A stretch of DNA of 7,416 bases, taken from the NCBI GenBank assembly GCA_047623555.1, contig JBLHMP010000127.1:1-7416 (forward strand), in the 5' to 3' direction. Source of the stretch: NORP181 sp047623555 (GTDB taxonomy: Bacteria; Pseudomonadota; Alphaproteobacteria; Rhodobacterales; Rhodobacteraceae). This document shows positions 6,272-7,416 of this stretch, in pieces; the first letter of the stretch is position 1; each line of letters opens with the position of its first letter. A program made the position numbers and the translations under genes. The notes below the pieces were generated by a model. It made no database searches. It saw only the letters and a list, made by a program, of their open reading frames with translations, and was not told where the DNA came from.

Positions 6272-7306
6272 ATGACTACCAGACGTAAATTTATTCAGGG
6301 GGCGGCAACCATCGCCCCAGCAGCGGCTTTGGCCACGCCTGCTTTGGCGCAATCGACGATCAAATGGCGGATGCAAACCTATGCCGGATCAGCATTGGGT
6401 GAGCATGTTGTGAAACCTGCGATTGACATGTTCAACAAAATCGCTGGCGACCGGATGCAGATCGAACTGTTCTTCGCGGACCAGTTGGTGCCAACAGGTG
6501 AATTGTTCCGCGCCATGCAACGCGGCACTATTGATGCGGTGCAGTCGGATGATGACAGCATGGCGTCGCCCACCGAAGTCACTGTATTTGGCGGCTATTT
6601 CCCGTTTGCATCGCGCTATTCTCTGGATATTCCAGTGCTGTTCAACCAATATGGTCTGAACGAAATCTGGGACGAAGAGTATTCCAAAGTTGGCGTTAAA
6701 CATATCTCGGCTGGATCTTGGGATCCTTGCCATTTCGCCACCAAAGACCCGATCCGGTCGCTTGCCGACCTTAAGGGCAAGCGCGTCTTTACCTTTCCGA
6801 CGGCGGGTCGTTTCCTGACCCAATTTGGCGTCATTCCGGTAACATTGCCATGGGAAGACATCGAAGTGGCGGTACAGACAGGCGAGCTTGACGGTATTGC
6901 ATGGTCCGGCATCACCGAGGATTACACTGTGGGTTGGGCAGACGTGACCAACTATTTCCTGACCAACAACATCTCGGGCGCATGGGCCGGGTCGTTCTTT
7001 GCCAACATGGATCGTTGGAACGAACTACCCGAGGATCTGCAGACCCTGTTCCGGGTCTGCTGTGACCAGTCACATTACTATCGTCAGTGGTGGTATTGGG
7101 GCGGTGAGGCCGCTTTGCGGGTCAATGGTCCGAAAATGGAACTGACCACGATCCCTGATGATGAGTGGCAGACTGTTGAGGACGCAGCCCATGTGTTCTG
7201 GGAAGAGATCGCAGTTGAATCCGATACCAAACGCCGGGTTGTTGACATCTTCAAGAAATACAACGCGGATATGGTCAAGGCAGGTCGCCCTTACCGTTAC
7301 GGTTAA
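6272..7306 (+). CDS. TRAP transporter periplasmic solute-binding protein (DctP-type), Tat-exported
   Basis: The 344-residue protein begins with a twin-arginine signal (TTRRKFIQG, residues 2-10) and a hydrophobic Ala-rich stretch ending in ALA-Q. Cleavage is likely after Ala26, so it would reach the periplasm folded through Tat. The mature part starts IKWRMQTYAGSALG, as usual in DctP proteins. Further landmarks are GELFRAMQRGTIDAV (76-90), SLADLKGKRVFTF (163-175) and VTLPWEDIEVAVQTGELDGIAW (190-211, split around Trp194). In most DctP proteins the segment after LKG reads L-K-x-R, and that Arg binds the ligand's carboxylate. Here an ungapped alignment puts Phe173 in that place, with Arg171 and Arg180 nearby. 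The pocket may therefore differ from simple dicarboxylate binders. The region near the C-terminal third is rich in aromatic residues (SHYYRQWWYWGGEAA). It is the last gene of the operon. Confidence 0.93.
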   Translation: MTTRRKFIQGAATIAPAAALATPALAQSTIKWRMQTYAGSALGEHVVKPAIDMFNKIAGDRMQIELFFADQLVPTGELFRAMQRGTIDAVQSDDDSMASPTEVTVFGGYFPFASRYSLDIPVLFNQYGLNEIWDEEYSKVGVKHISAGSWDPCHFATKDPIRSLADLKGKRVFTFPTAGRFLTQFGVIPVTLPWEDIEVAVQTGELDGIAWSGITEDYTVGWADVTNYFLTNNISGAWAGSFFANMDRWNELPEDLQTLFRVCCDQSHYYRQWWYWGGEAALRVNGPKMELTTIPDDEWQTVEDAAHVFWEEIAVESDTKRRVVDIFKKYNADMVKAGRPYRYG

Positions 7307-7314
7307 TGCCCAAC

Positions 7315-7338
7315 GGCGAGGCATAAAAGTGCCTCGCC
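7315..7338 (+). terminator. Hairpin at the 3' end of the operon, probable terminator
   Basis: GGCGAGGCA (7315-7323), loop TAAAAG and TGCCTCGCC (7330-7338) form a perfect 9-bp stem starting 9 bp after the binding-protein stop. Only AACCTT follows and there is no T-run. It may be a terminator that works poorly, or a structure that protects the mRNA end. Confidence 0.6.
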
Positions 7339-7348
7339 AACCTTGGGT

Positions 7349-7371
7349 GTAGGGTGGGTGAAAACCCACGC
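7349..7371 (+). repeat. REP-like hairpin repeat, copy 2
   Basis: This is an exact inverted copy of 2459-2481. It reads GTAGG, then the hairpin GTGGGT-GAAA-ACCCAC, then GC. It lies 42 bp after the binding-protein stop, in the same orientation relative to its upstream gene as copy 1 is to the regulator. Confidence 0.75.
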
Positions 7372-7375
7372 GGCT

Positions 7376-7405
7376 CCCCCTCAAGCGGGGGGTGTCACCC
7401 ACCCT
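7376..7405. repeat. Partial third repeat unit with nested hairpin at the window edge
   Basis: TCACCCACCCT at 7395-7405 is the exact complement of AGGGTGGGTGA at 7351-7361 within copy 2, so the two can form an 11-bp stem. A second hairpin, CCCCC (7376-7380) with GGGGG (7387-7391), lies inside the loop. This looks like a degenerate inverted partner of copy 2, as in paired REP units. The element may continue beyond the window. Confidence 0.5.
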
Positions 7406-7416
7406 CCCCCACCATA

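Noticed and set aside
2459..7371. Composite transposon bounded by the 23-bp inverted repeats
   Set aside because: There is no transposase inside the block and no visible target duplication. Both copies sit at gene 3' ends, as expected for a dispersed REP-like element.
1..7416. CRISPR array, tRNA or rRNA gene, toxin-antitoxin or defence system
   Set aside because: I saw no regularly spaced repeats, no cloverleaf-like sequence and no proteins of such families. All larger confident frames are transport, hydrolysis, regulation or transposition.

Overview
The window looks like a chromosomal accessory segment of a marine alphaproteobacterium of the Rhodobacterales (Roseobacter-type). This rests on moderate GC, a TRAP transporter locus with Tat-exported binding protein, a BCCT carrier, a MurR/RpiR-type regulator and GTAGGGTGGGT-type dispersed repeats. 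The taxonomic call is inference from gene content and protein flavour, not from a marker gene.

The left third (1-2379) is decaying DNA. It starts with the 3' end of an IS1182-like transposase (3-293) and the element's probable right end (about 294-463). Directly after it comes only the C-terminal third of a PotD-like solute-binding protein (464-850). Next is a BCCT-family osmolyte or amine carrier (879-2379). It keeps a good ribosome binding site but has two single-base frameshifts, two TGG-to-TGA type nonsense codons at conserved Trp positions, and an in-frame loss of about 27-30 codons. Neither transporter remnant can be functional as read.

The right two thirds (2505-7306) are intact. A divergently transcribed MurR/RpiR-type regulator (2505-3377, minus strand) faces an operon of four genes on the plus strand. 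These are an N-formylglutamate amidohydrolase-family enzyme (3522-4307), the TRAP small membrane subunit (4300-4896, overlapping the hydrolase by 8 bp), the TRAP large membrane subunit (4897-6219, abutting) and a Tat-exported DctP-type TRAP binding protein (6272-7306). The layout suggests a substrate-specific uptake-and-hydrolysis unit: the periplasmic protein captures an anionic or zwitterionic solute, the DctQM pair imports it with sodium, and the hydrolase cleaves it in the cytoplasm. The regulator probably controls the operon from the 144-bp divergent region. The substrate is not determined by the sequence. An N-formyl or other N-acyl amino acid is a reasonable guess.

A 23-bp hairpin-forming repeat is found in exact inverted copies at 2459-2481 and 7349-7371. 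Each lies just downstream of the 3' end of an intact transcription unit (regulator and binding protein). I did not find CRISPR arrays, tRNA or rRNA genes, or a defence system. The best candidates for novelty are atypical features of the TRAP and regulator proteins: the usual ligand-binding Arg position of the binding protein, an extra loop in the small subunit, and a non-canonical SIS motif.
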